A stretch of 64,000 bases of DNA from JBCFAY01 sp038562375. GTDB lineage: Bacteria; Bacillota; Clostridia; Christensenellales; CAG-138. Below are positions 50,104 through 58,724 of the stretch, in pieces. The translations under genes and the position numbers were made by a program. The first letter of the stretch is position 1, and each line of letters begins with the position of its first letter. The notes below the pieces were generated by a model. That model saw nothing but the letters and a program-made list of their open reading frames with translations. It made no database searches and had not been told where the DNA came from. The stretch lies in assembly GCA_038562375.1 (NCBI GenBank), contig JBCFAY010000016.1, positions 1-64,000 on the forward strand, in the 5' to 3' direction.

Positions 50104-50209
50104 TATTGTAAAACGCCTTATCGGCAAACTGAACAAGGCTTTTCCGGCAAAAGGAAAGCGCTCATCCCTTCCCTGTGCTCATGCGTTCGCAGGCGCGCAC
50201 CTTCGGCGT

Positions 50210-50962
50210 TCAAACAAACCATTCCACCGGATTGTGCTCCAGATACGGCAATAAATATGTGCGCATGTTCGTTCCGTCGAATTGCCATGCGCCCGTAGGA
50301 CAGATCGAACAGCATTTTACGCAAACGATGCATCGTTCGGGGTCAACCCGCATGCTTTGCGGATCGATCGCCTCGGTGGGGCATTCGGCCGCGCAAATGC
50401 CGCAGTACGTGCAGCTCGCTTCATCCCATGTTTTTGAAAAGGATCTTAACTGACGTCTTTTCGGCTCCGCCTCGCCGGGCAAAAGCGCCGCCGAATAAGG
50501 GGGATTGTCAAGCTTTTGCATGATTGCCTGCGCAAAGGCGGAAAAGGCGGGCATGTCCTCTTCATCGGGGCGGCCTTTGCCCATTTCCTCCAAATAGCAA
50601 TGCGGTATGATGCAGGCGATTCCGCCGAGGCATACGAAGCCCTGCCGTTCGAGCTTTGCCCCAAGCTGCGCGGGCAGATTCTCATACTCGCGGTTTCCGT
50701 AGGCCGCCATCACCGCGCAGGGCGTCCTGTCGCCCATAAGGTTTTCAAACAAGCGCGCGACCATCGGAAGCTGCCCTAAATATACGGGGCAGGCCGCGAT
50801 CAGCAGCGTATCCGGCGTAAGGTCATATCGTTGTTCGCGGTTTTCCGGCCTGGTGAGATCAAGATAGGCTGCCGGGAGATCGAACCGATCCGCCAAAAGC
50901 TGCGCCGCACGCTTTGTTCCGCCCGTCGGACTAAAATACGCAATGGTAATGGAAGTTACCAT
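50210..50962 (-). CDS. EFR1-type flavodoxin/ferredoxin fusion protein
   Basis: 250 residues. The N-terminal flavodoxin-like domain (about 1-160) has TIAYFSPTGGTKRAAQLLAD, CPVYLGQLP and MAAYGNREYENL. The C-terminus has two [4Fe-4S] motifs, CTYCGICAAECP and CIVCVKCCSICP. It carries electrons between ferredoxin-dependent enzymes. Its position beside hydA, convergently, is suggestive but the two are not co-transcribed. ATG at 50962 with AGGAGG 6 bases upstream. Confidence 0.9.
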   Translation of the reverse strand: MVTSITIAYFSPTGGTKRAAQLLADRFDLPAAYLDLTRPENREQRYDLTPDTLLIAACPVYLGQLPMVARLFENLMGDRTPCAVMAAYGNREYENLPAQLGAKLERQGFVCLGGIACIIPHCYLEEMGKGRPDEEDMPAFSAFAQAIMQKLDNPPYSAALLPGEAEPKRRQLRSFSKTWDEASCTYCGICAAECPTEAIDPQSMRVDPERCIVCVKCCSICPTGAWQFDGTNMRTYLLPYLEHNPVEWFV

Positions 50963-51163
50963 ATGGTTCCTCCTGTACAAAACTTTATAATTATGAGTTA
51001 ATTTTAATATGCATTATGCCAAGATCCGCAATAAGGCCGTGCCGTTATTTATCGTACTCCATTTTATACATAAACGCAAGGCGACAAGGTTTAAGATGCA
51101 CTGCCTCCGAAACGACAGCCAATGCCACTTTTTCGATAGAATCCGCGTTTTTTCTTATGGGAC

Positions 51164-51192
51164 TTGTATCTTTTTTTTAGTTAAGGTAGCAT
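51164..51192 (+). promoter_or_regulatory. Sigma-A type promoter of the LCP gene
   Basis: TTGTAT (51164-51169), 17-base spacer, TAGCAT (51187-51192). Its position makes the ATG at 51218, not the one near 51194, the usable start. Confidence 0.55.
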
Positions 51193-51217
51193 AGTGCTCA
51201 TGGAGGAGAACGCATAT

Positions 51218-52564
51218 ATGGAAAATCACATTGAGGAACATCCGAACAATCCTTCCGGCAAAGCGCCAAAGAAGAAGATGGGCTGGCTCGGAAGGATTCT
51301 TATCATAGTCGGGATACTGGTCGTGCTTGCGCTCGCGGCCGTCGCCGTGCTGGGCTTTAATCTTCTGAACCGCCTTTCCCGTCCACAGGTGCCCACGAGC
51401 TTTGAACAGGAGGATACCCCGCAGCCGACCGCGTCCCCGACGGCGCAGCCCGGCGCCTCGCCGCTGCCCACGTTTACGCCAGCGCCGACGGAAATGCCGC
51501 TCCTCCCGCTCAACGAGCTCTATGCGCAGACGCAGCTTACCTCCGAGCAGTACGCCGCCATGGACGCGCACAACAAGGATACGTCGAACTACACCAACAT
51601 TCTTCTACTGGGCGTCGATCGGCGTTCCTCCACGGGCAACGCGCGGTCGGATACGATGATGATCGCTACGATCGATAAAAAGAACAAGCGCATCAAGCTC
51701 ACCTCGCTCATGCGCGATCTTTTGGTGGATATCCCCGGCGTCGGCGAAGGGCGGCTCAACAGCGCGACGACGAAGGGCGGCATCCCGCTTTTGATGCAGA
51801 CCCTCGAGCACAATCTGCACATAACGCTCAAGCAGTATATCCTTGTGGATTTCAGGATGTTCCAGAAGATCGTCGACAAGCTTGGCGGCGTAACCGTCCG
51901 AATGACGACGGCGGAAATCAGCGCCGCGAACGACTGCATCGCCGGGCTCAATAAGGAATGGGGCGTCGATTATCTGTGGGACGGGTTCATCTTCGCCAAC
52001 GCGGGCAACGTCAAGCTGACCGGGAAGCAGGCGCTCGGCTTCGCGCGCGTCCGCCATATCGACAGCGATTTTTCCCGCACCGACCGGCAGTTTAAGATCT
52101 TGAGCGCGATATTCGCGAAATTCATGACTCGATCGCTCACGCAGAAATACGATATCCTCTATGATCTGATGCCGATGGTGGAAACCAACCTGACCAACGC
52201 CGAGATCATCGACGCGGCCATGGGCGTTCTCGGCACAGGCGTAGACGGGATGCTGCATTACCGCGTACCTGCGGACAATACCTACCGCTCCAGCAGGTAC
52301 GAAGGCAGCGCCGTGCTCATAGGCGACCTGTCGCAGAACGCGTGGCTCGCGCACGAGTTTATATTTGAATCGACCGAGGTTCCCGACCCTGCCAAGGTGC
52401 TCTCGCCCGGCAAATCCAACCCGCCGCGCACCCCGAGCCCTTCGCAGACCCCGATCATCCTCACGCCGGAGCCTATTGACGGCGGCGGCGAACTCGGAAC
52501 GGGGCTTGCCCCGATCGTGACGCCCACGCCGACCCCGACGCCCGCGCTCCCTTCCCCGGGCTAA
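51218..52564 (+). CDS. LytR-CpsA-Psr (LCP) family cell-wall glycopolymer ligase
   Basis: 448 residues. A basic cytosolic head, one membrane segment (ILIIVGILVVLALAAVAVLG), a Pro/Thr linker, then the LCP domain: NILLLGVDRRSSTGNARSDT, KLTSLMRDLLVDIPG, GRLNSATTKGG, DLTNAEIIDA-like regions and ARVRHIDSDFSRTDRQ. It transfers teichoic acid or other glycopolymers onto peptidoglycan. The C-terminus is a Pro/Thr-rich tail (PTPTPTPALP). GGAGGAG precedes the ATG. Confidence 0.92.
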   Translation: MENHIEEHPNNPSGKAPKKKMGWLGRILIIVGILVVLALAAVAVLGFNLLNRLSRPQVPTSFEQEDTPQPTASPTAQPGASPLPTFTPAPTEMPLLPLNELYAQTQLTSEQYAAMDAHNKDTSNYTNILLLGVDRRSSTGNARSDTMMIATIDKKNKRIKLTSLMRDLLVDIPGVGEGRLNSATTKGGIPLLMQTLEHNLHITLKQYILVDFRMFQKIVDKLGGVTVRMTTAEISAANDCIAGLNKEWGVDYLWDGFIFANAGNVKLTGKQALGFARVRHIDSDFSRTDRQFKILSAIFAKFMTRSLTQKYDILYDLMPMVETNLTNAEIIDAAMGVLGTGVDGMLHYRVPADNTYRSSRYEGSAVLIGDLSQNAWLAHEFIFESTEVPDPAKVLSPGKSNPPRTPSPSQTPIILTPEPIDGGGELGTGLAPIVTPTPTPTPALPSPG

Positions 52565-52580
52565 GGCTTCAAACAATTTC

Positions 52581-52603
52581 GCCCCGCGCAAGCGGGGCTT
52601 TTT
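52581..52603 (+). terminator. Terminator of the LCP gene
   Basis: GCCCCGC-GCAA-GCGGGGC followed by TTTTT. Confidence 0.9.
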
Positions 52604-52876
52604 GCTGCACCAACCCGGGGTGCCGGACATATTCTGTTTATGGTAAGGGGAATCAAACCCAAGCGGCTTAGAGAGCGGGAAAAGCATCCCCTGCGTGTCG
52701 TCCGCCCTCGCCTTTGCTCCGCCGCTCCTTTATTCCGCCGCCTTAACCGCCATATTTTTTGCTTTTTAATTCTTGAGGCGCTCGGGTTCGCACCCCTTGC
52801 CCTGAACGAAGTCCGCTGTTCCTATCCTGCGATTGAGGGGTTGGCCGCTACGTCCACATTATTCGTCTTTAATCAC

Positions 52877-53515
52877 ATGGCCCGACGTTTCGAAAAATAT
52901 TCAAACGGCGAGCTGCCGTATGTGCATGAGGGAAGAATCGCGACGGCGCAGTTTTTGGGCGGCGCCAAGCCGCAGCTCGCTTGGACGGATCGGCGCTTGC
53001 TCGAAGCGTTCGATCGGCTGTGCCGCCAATGGGGCGACACGATCAGGATCTCGGGCGCATTCCGAGCGCTCGCCGACCACGTCCACACGGGGCAATCACT
53101 GCATTACGCCGGGCTTGCGCTCGACATCGGATCGGGGCTGCCCGCCGCAGAGCGCGAGGCCCTCCGCCGTCAGTGCGTGCAGAGCGGCGACTGGGATTAC
53201 GTCGATCCGGCGCACATCGCGCCCACCTGGATCCACGTGCAGATGCAGCTCGAGCCGCCCGCCCAGCCGTACTTCGGGTATCCGAAACTGCAGATGGAAG
53301 CGCAGAGCGTCTATGTCTGCGTGCTGCAGGAGCTCCTGCGGCTAAACGGCAGCTACCGCGGAATGCCCGACGGCGTCTTCGGCCCGATGACGCTGAATGC
53401 GTTCAAGGATTTTCAGATAAAAAGCGGCCTCGCGCCTCAGGAATTCGTAAACGCCACGCTATGGAGGGCGCTGTTCCGGGCGCACAATGAAGCGCGAAAA
53501 CAGGCGGGCGAATAA
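52877..53515 (+). CDS. Peptidase M15-like protein with peptidoglycan-binding domain
   Basis: 212 residues from the ATG at 52877. The M15/VanY-like zinc domain has ISGAFRAL, then HTGQSLHYAGLALDIGSG and PTWIHVQ (ligands H..D..H). A C-terminal PG_binding_1 repeat (about 140-200) has VLQELLRLNGSYRG, PDGVFGPMTLNAFKDFQI. It probably trims peptidoglycan peptides. No clear signal peptide, and no ribosome site at 52877, so the start is uncertain; the frame is open upstream to 52640. Confidence 0.75.
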   Translation: MARRFEKYSNGELPYVHEGRIATAQFLGGAKPQLAWTDRRLLEAFDRLCRQWGDTIRISGAFRALADHVHTGQSLHYAGLALDIGSGLPAAEREALRRQCVQSGDWDYVDPAHIAPTWIHVQMQLEPPAQPYFGYPKLQMEAQSVYVCVLQELLRLNGSYRGMPDGVFGPMTLNAFKDFQIKSGLAPQEFVNATLWRALFRAHNEARKQAGE

Positions 53516-53609
53516 AAACCGCGCCCGGGAGGTGCGGCCAAACGGTTTGATATCCCAATAAAGATCCTCTTCGAGGCTTCTGCCGCGCCGGGAGCGCAGC
53601 CGGAACTTT

Positions 53610-54284
53610 TTACAGTACGCCGCACTCGGAAAGAGCGCTTTCGATCCTATTAAAAACCTCGTCCTCGGGCAGCAGCGATCCTTGTTCCATGCAATCGACC
53701 ACCACAATATTCCGGCATCGCTTCGCGTACTCGAGGTATTTTTCCCGCGCGCGCGCCTGTATGCCGCCGGCTGATTCGTACACGTCGCGCGCTTCGCCGA
53801 CATATTCTCGGAAGCCTTTTTTATCGACGTTGCGGCCCGCGTCGTTGGGCTGTACGTCGAGCACAAGATGCACGTCCGGCTCCGGAAGGGCGAGCCTTTT
53901 GTATTCAAGCTCGTTCACCCAATCGAGGATATCCGGCTCCGAAAGATCCCTCTCGCGGATGCTCTGATAGACGGCGTTCGACAGAACATAGCGGTTGATC
54001 AGGAGCACGTCGGCGTTCGAGGTATCCCGATCCTGGAAATCCGCCCAGCGGTCCATCGCAAACCAGAGCGCCATGCTCTTCGCGTCGACCTGATCCGCAC
54101 GGACTCCCGCCGCCCCGCTTAAGAGGCTCCCGATCCGTTCGCCGAAGAAGCTTTTGTACGCCGGGAACGAGCGCGTCAGGACGCTTTTGCCCCGCGCCTT
54201 CAAAGCGTTTTCCAGCCGCTGCATCTGCACGGTTTTGCCGCTCCCGTCGATCCCCTCAAACGCGATTACGATCTGCTTTGCCAT
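53610..54284 (-). CDS. tmk: Thymidylate kinase-family protein
   Basis: 224 residues: P-loop FEGIDGSGKTVQMQRLENAL, the DR(W/Y) segment MDRWADFQDRD and NRYVLSNAVYQ, LALPEPDVHLVLDVQPND and a lid-like segment. It phosphorylates dTMP to dTDP. VLLINRYVLSNAVYQS matches the dTMP-binding motif. Slightly longer than E. coli Tmk. Preceded by hflX on the same strand with a 39-base gap. Confidence 0.85.
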   Translation of the reverse strand: MAKQIVIAFEGIDGSGKTVQMQRLENALKARGKSVLTRSFPAYKSFFGERIGSLLSGAAGVRADQVDAKSMALWFAMDRWADFQDRDTSNADVLLINRYVLSNAVYQSIRERDLSEPDILDWVNELEYKRLALPEPDVHLVLDVQPNDAGRNVDKKGFREYVGEARDVYESAGGIQARAREKYLEYAKRCRNIVVVDCMEQGSLLPEDEVFNRIESALSECGVL

Positions 54285-54323
54285 CCTCGTCCCCCAATTC
54301 CATCATACTCAAATATCAGCGTT

Positions 54324-56090
54324 TCAGCCGCGCTTCAGAAGGCTCTCGAGCCGTTTGCGCGTCGCTTCCGAAAGGAGCGCCGCGATCCGCGTACCCGTCT
54401 CTTCGTGCGCTTCGGAGAGGATGCGGCCCTCGGCGCGAATCAGCTGCAGCACCTGATAGCGATCGTACGGGATCAGCAGTTCCACCTCGCACAGGCCGGA
54501 GTTCAGCGCCGCCTCGATGCGCTCGAGGAGCAGCCCGATCCCTTCCCCGGTCTTCGCGCTGATAAGTACGCTGTCCGGCTTTTTTACGGGGCAGGCGTCC
54601 GGCTTGTCCTGTTTGTTGTATACGTTGATGCGCGGCGTGTCGATCGCATGCAGCTCGCTGAGCACATCCTCGACCACGCTCATCTGCACGTCGAAGTAAG
54701 ACGACGACGCGTCGATCACGTGCAGTATCAGGTCGGCGTTTGAGACCTCCTCCAAAGTGGAATGAAACGCCTGGACAAGATCGTGCGGAAGCTTGTTGAT
54801 AAAGCCTACGGTGTCCGATAGAAGCGCCTCGGTGCCGCCCGGGAGCGTCACCTGCCTCACCACGGGATCGAGCGTCGCGAAGAGCTTATCCTCCGCGAGC
54901 ACATCGCTGCCCGAAAGCGCGTTTAAAAGCGTGGACTTCCCCGCATTGGTGTAGCCTACGAGCGCGACGAGCGGCTGCTCGTTCTTCTGCCTGCGCGCGC
55001 GGCGAAGCTCCCGCTGTTTCTTGATCTCTTCAAGCTCCTGCTCCAATTCGAATATCCTTCGCTTGATGCGGCGGCGGTCGATCTCCAGCTTCTTTTCACC
55101 CGGTCCGCGCGTGCCGATGCCGCCGCCCTGCCGGGAAAGCGCCCCGCCGATGCCCGTCAGCCGCGGAAGCCTGTACTGAAGCTGCGCAAGCTCAACCTGG
55201 AGCTTGCCCTCGCGCGTGTTGGCGCGCGCAGCGAAGATATCGAGGATCAGCGCCGTGCGGTCGATCACGCGCGCGCCTAAGATCTCCTCGAGATTCCTAA
55301 GCTGCACCGCGTTGAGCTCGTCGTCGAAGATATAGAGCTCCGCCTCGAGCTCGCTCCCAAGGAGCGTCAGCTCCTCCGCCTTGCCGCTTCCGATATAGGT
55401 GGCGTTATCGACGGTGCGCCGTTTCTGCACGCTTTTGCCCACGACCTGCGCGCCCGCGGTCGACGCAAGCTCCGCGAGCTCCGCCATCGAGTCGTATCCT
55501 TCGTCGTCGTTTAAGCCCACAAGTATCGCCCGCTCCGGGCGATTTTCCTCAACGGCGCGCGTCGTGCTGAAGAGGCGCTGATCCGCGGCCCGGATCTCCT
55601 CCATCAGAGCGCGCTGCGGAAGCTTTAAGGGATCAAACGGGCCGTAGATCAGCGCCGTCCGCTCCCCGTCCTTCATCTCGCCCATAAACGCGGCGTAAAA
55701 AGCCTTGAGGCATCCCTTATATACGCCGAGCGAGCACATCGCGTCAAGGCGCATACTCCTGAGCGTTCCAAGGTCGACGCCCGAGAGCGTCGCGTCGCCG
55801 TTCGGGTGCGTGTGGATACAGCGCACACCGCAGAGCCTGTCCTCATTGCGCACGAGGCGCATCTCGGGCATCGCAACCGTCATGCTGTCGCCGATCGAAA
55901 CGTCGGCCACCCGCCCGTCCCGCGAAAGGTATACCGACACTTCGCGGCCAAGTAGCCCCGTATATTCGGCCATCCGCTCCAGGAGTTCCCGGGGCGCGAA
56001 CCCGTCGGCCACAAAATCGTAGAGTTCCGCCATTCGTTCAAGCAGCGCAGAGCGGATGCCCTGTACGCTGCCGTTCACCTTTTTTTCCAT
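54324..56090 (-). CDS. hflX: GTPase HflX with an N-terminal JAMM/RadC-like domain
   Basis: 588 residues, longer than the usual 420. The N-terminal domain (about 1-165) carries HTHPNGDATLSGVD, a perfect JAMM signature (HxH-x7-S-x2-D; H93, H95, S103, D106). Then comes the HflX subdomain (RAILVGLNDDEGYDS), the glycine loop GGIGTRGPGEKKLEIDRRRI, the GTPase P-loop VALVGYTNAGKSTL, switch DTVGFINKLP and NKQDKP. HflX rescues stalled ribosomes or splits them under stress. Starts at ATG 56090; an operator-like palindrome lies upstream. Confidence 0.93.
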   Translation of the reverse strand: MEKKVNGSVQGIRSALLERMAELYDFVADGFAPRELLERMAEYTGLLGREVSVYLSRDGRVADVSIGDSMTVAMPEMRLVRNEDRLCGVRCIHTHPNGDATLSGVDLGTLRSMRLDAMCSLGVYKGCLKAFYAAFMGEMKDGERTALIYGPFDPLKLPQRALMEEIRAADQRLFSTTRAVEENRPERAILVGLNDDEGYDSMAELAELASTAGAQVVGKSVQKRRTVDNATYIGSGKAEELTLLGSELEAELYIFDDELNAVQLRNLEEILGARVIDRTALILDIFAARANTREGKLQVELAQLQYRLPRLTGIGGALSRQGGGIGTRGPGEKKLEIDRRRIKRRIFELEQELEEIKKQRELRRARRQKNEQPLVALVGYTNAGKSTLLNALSGSDVLAEDKLFATLDPVVRQVTLPGGTEALLSDTVGFINKLPHDLVQAFHSTLEEVSNADLILHVIDASSSYFDVQMSVVEDVLSELHAIDTPRINVYNKQDKPDACPVKKPDSVLISAKTGEGIGLLLERIEAALNSGLCEVELLIPYDRYQVLQLIRAEGRILSEAHEETGTRIAALLSEATRKRLESLLKRG

Positions 56091-56103
56091 CGTTCCCTCG
56101 TCT

Positions 56104-56130
56104 TTGTCACGATATCGTGACAATATTATA
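56104..56130 (-). promoter_or_regulatory. hflX promoter with a 20-bp perfect palindromic operator
   Basis: TTGTCACGATATCGTGACAA (56104-56123) is a perfect palindrome directly downstream of the minus-strand TATAAT (56125-56130) and ends 13 bases before the hflX ATG. It covers the expected start site. The cognate repressor is not identified. Confidence 0.7.
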
Positions 56131-56154
56131 TCCTGTCCGCGCCCAAAAAGCCAT

Positions 56155-57558
56155 TCAAAACCGGCCGCTGAGTTTGGAGCGTTTTTGATGCTGCCGGATC
56201 AGGGAGAACACCGTCCCCGAAAGGGCCGTCAGTGCGATCAGGTTCGGGATCGCCATGCACGCGTTGAGCAAATCCGCGAGGCTCCATACAAAGCCCACGT
56301 CGGCGAGCGCGCCCGCTACGATCAAGACAACGAAAACGAGCCTGTACCAAAAGGCCGCGCCGTCTCCGAAGAGGAACTCCGCGCAGCGCACGCCGTAGAG
56401 CGACCATCCGATCAGCGTGGAAAAAGCGAAGAACAGAAGCGATACGGCGACGAACGCACCGGAGAAGCCTGGGCCGAACACCGTCCCGAGAGCGCGCACC
56501 ATTAGGACCGAACCCGCGGCGTCGGCGGAGCCGTACGGAAGCTCTATCCCCGCGCAAAGCAGCGTAAGGCCGGTGAGCGTGCACATCACAACGGTATCGA
56601 TGAATACCTCCATGACGCCATACATGCCCTGCTCGACCGGATGGCGCGTCTCCGCCGAGGCGTGCGCGATAGGCGCGGAGCCGAGCCCCGCCTCGTTGGA
56701 AAATACTCCGCGGGACACGCCCATGCGCAGCGCCTCGCGCATGGAAAAACCGACGGCGCCCCCCACCGCCGGGCGGAATCCCTCGAACGCGCCTTTGACG
56801 ATGGAGGTTACGACGCCTCCCAGCCGGTCGAAATTGCACGCGACTACGGCGAGCGAAACGATCACAAACGCGACGCTCATGAACGGTATGAGCTTTTCCG
56901 TCACCGCGCCGATGCGCCTTACCCCGCCGATGATCACCACGGCGGTCATGGCGGCGAGCACGATCCCGAACGCGAGCCGCAGGCCCGTTTCCTCCGCGCC
57001 GACAAAAGCCGCGCCCGAAAACGTGCGCGCAGCGTCCACGACCGTTACCGCGACCGTGTTGACCTGCGTCATATTGCCAACGCCGAACGACGCGAGCATC
57101 CCGAACAGCGAGAAGGCGTACGCGAGGAAATGCCAGCGCCTTTTCATGCAGGCCGTGATGTAATACATCGGGCCGCCCACCCGCTCGCCCCTGCCGTTAC
57201 GGGTGCGGTAGCGGACGGCGAGCGTGACCTCAACGAATTTGGTCATCATCCCGAACAGGGCGCTCACGAGCATCCAGAACACCGCGCCCGGCCCGCCCAG
57301 CACGATCGCGCCCGCGACGCCCGCGACGTTGCCCGTGCCGACCGATCCCGCGAGCGCCGTCGTGAGCGCCTGAAAGGGCGTAAATCCCGAGCTTGGCCTG
57401 TTCGTTTTTTGAAACGCCGATCCCAGCGTGCGCTTGAGGATCGATCCAAAATGCGTCAGCTGGAAGAACTTGCCCCTGACGCTAAGGCCGATCCCCGTCG
57501 CCAGAAGCAGCAGCATCACCACGCCTTCGAGGGCGCGCTTAAAAGCGGCAAACTCCAT
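56155..57558 (-). CDS. Sodium:alanine symporter (AGCS family)
   Basis: 467 residues with about ten membrane segments. Signature: QALTTALAGSVGTGNVAGVA, GGPGAVFWMLVSALFGMMTK, FSMREALRMGVSRGVFSNEA and GLGSAPIAHASAETRHPVEQ. It imports alanine or glycine with Na+. The gene ends 25 bases before the hflX -10 region. Full length; ribosome site not obvious at the start ATG. Confidence 0.94.
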   Translation of the reverse strand: MEFAAFKRALEGVVMLLLLATGIGLSVRGKFFQLTHFGSILKRTLGSAFQKTNRPSSGFTPFQALTTALAGSVGTGNVAGVAGAIVLGGPGAVFWMLVSALFGMMTKFVEVTLAVRYRTRNGRGERVGGPMYYITACMKRRWHFLAYAFSLFGMLASFGVGNMTQVNTVAVTVVDAARTFSGAAFVGAEETGLRLAFGIVLAAMTAVVIIGGVRRIGAVTEKLIPFMSVAFVIVSLAVVACNFDRLGGVVTSIVKGAFEGFRPAVGGAVGFSMREALRMGVSRGVFSNEAGLGSAPIAHASAETRHPVEQGMYGVMEVFIDTVVMCTLTGLTLLCAGIELPYGSADAAGSVLMVRALGTVFGPGFSGAFVAVSLLFFAFSTLIGWSLYGVRCAEFLFGDGAAFWYRLVFVVLIVAGALADVGFVWSLADLLNACMAIPNLIALTALSGTVFSLIRQHQKRSKLSGRF

Positions 57559-57579
57559 GTTTCGTCCCCGTTCATGATA

Positions 57580-57602
57580 AAAACCGGCGGCGCCGGTTTT
57601 TA
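57580..57602. terminator. Bidirectional hairpin between symporter and GerMN gene
   Basis: AAAACCGGC-GGC-GCCGGTTTT, a perfect 9-bp stem, followed by TAT. It ends transcription of the GerMN gene (minus strand) ahead of the symporter gene. Confidence 0.8.
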
Positions 57603-57712
57603 TCCAAGCATGTCGTATTGTCGTCGCATTTTCCTAAAACACCGCGCATCCATCCGCCCGCGCGCGTCTCGAGGCCCTCCGGGCCCGATCGCCAAGGCGT
57701 ATACGCGTCCGA

Positions 57713-58660
57713 TTACGAGTCAAATTCGTTGGCGAACACCGGGAGGTTCGCGCGCTCGGAGCCAAAATCAAACGCCTTTCCTTCCACCGTGAGCGACAAT
57801 TCCTCGATGGGCCCAAACTGCATCGCGGTCAGGCAAAGCGCCTCATACGCAGCGGGCGCGAGCCCCGGCGTATCCGATACCGAGAGGAACTCCTTTGAAA
57901 GATCGACCGACGCTTTCGTATCCTCGATGGAGCAGGACAAAAGCTCGGTGCCCTCGGGGAAGCAGTTGCGGAGCCCGTCGATCGCCGGCCCTTTGATAAG
58001 CTCCCCTACGGCAGTCTCAAACGTTCGGATGTTCTGCACATAGCGCGTCACGGGGACGTTGAGGCTGCAGGACTGATTCGGGAAATAGAGCGTCAGCTTG
58101 TTGTACGAGCCGTCGGCGGAAGTATCGATGTCTTCCTGCTCGCCGTTGAGCGCGACGCCGGTGATGGGCTCCCCGACAAGGGTACCGTTGGGGAGCTTAT
58201 TTTTGAGCTTGCCGTCAAACTTGAGCTGGACGGAGTCGATGCTCGGGAATTCCAGCAGCGTGCTCACGACGGCGTCGACCATCGCCTGCTCGCTCACAGC
58301 GTCCGGATACTCCGAAAGATTGATGATATTGAGCGTCGCCAATCCGTCCTTGATGCGAAGTTCCACGCTCACGCCGTCCGGCAGCACGGTATTCAAGCCC
58401 ATCGGCGCAACGCTCTTTTGATTTTCTTCCGTTCCGATCAAATAGGAGACCGCAGCCCTGCCGATGCCTTCCTCCCAGGGAATCATCCGCATCACAGGCA
58501 CCACAAACCCCTCGTCGCTTCTGTAATAAAGCACCGTTTTACGGAAGCCCGCGTCCGTATCCTCCTGCTCCGACATGGCGGCTTCCTGCTCGGGAGCGCA
58601 GCCAACGGCTCCCACAAGCAGCACCAGACATAGTACGATGGCAATCGCCATGCGCCACAT
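57713..58660 (-). CDS. GerMN-domain lipoprotein
   Basis: 315 residues. Signal MWRMAIAIVLCLVLLVGAVG with lipobox Cys (GC) and two GerMN modules: module 1 with TVLYYRSDEGFVVPVMRMIP and ATLNIINLSE; module 2 with KLTLYFPNQSCSLNVPVTRY and ASVDLSKEFLSV. GerM-like lipoproteins are linked to sporulation and spore germination. GGAGGAG precedes the ATG at 58660. Full length. Confidence 0.88.
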   Translation of the reverse strand: MWRMAIAIVLCLVLLVGAVGCAPEQEAAMSEQEDTDAGFRKTVLYYRSDEGFVVPVMRMIPWEEGIGRAAVSYLIGTEENQKSVAPMGLNTVLPDGVSVELRIKDGLATLNIINLSEYPDAVSEQAMVDAVVSTLLEFPSIDSVQLKFDGKLKNKLPNGTLVGEPITGVALNGEQEDIDTSADGSYNKLTLYFPNQSCSLNVPVTRYVQNIRTFETAVGELIKGPAIDGLRNCFPEGTELLSCSIEDTKASVDLSKEFLSVSDTPGLAPAAYEALCLTAMQFGPIEELSLTVEGKAFDFGSERANLPVFANEFDS

Positions 58661-58724
58661 ATACACTCCTCCTGACAAACAATCGTTGTTAAAATATATA
58701 GAGGAGCGCGGGCAAGTAGAAGGG

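Noticed and set aside
51009..51194. 61-codon frame upstream of the LCP gene
   Set aside because: No ribosome site, low-complexity composition and no similarity; it overlaps the promoter.
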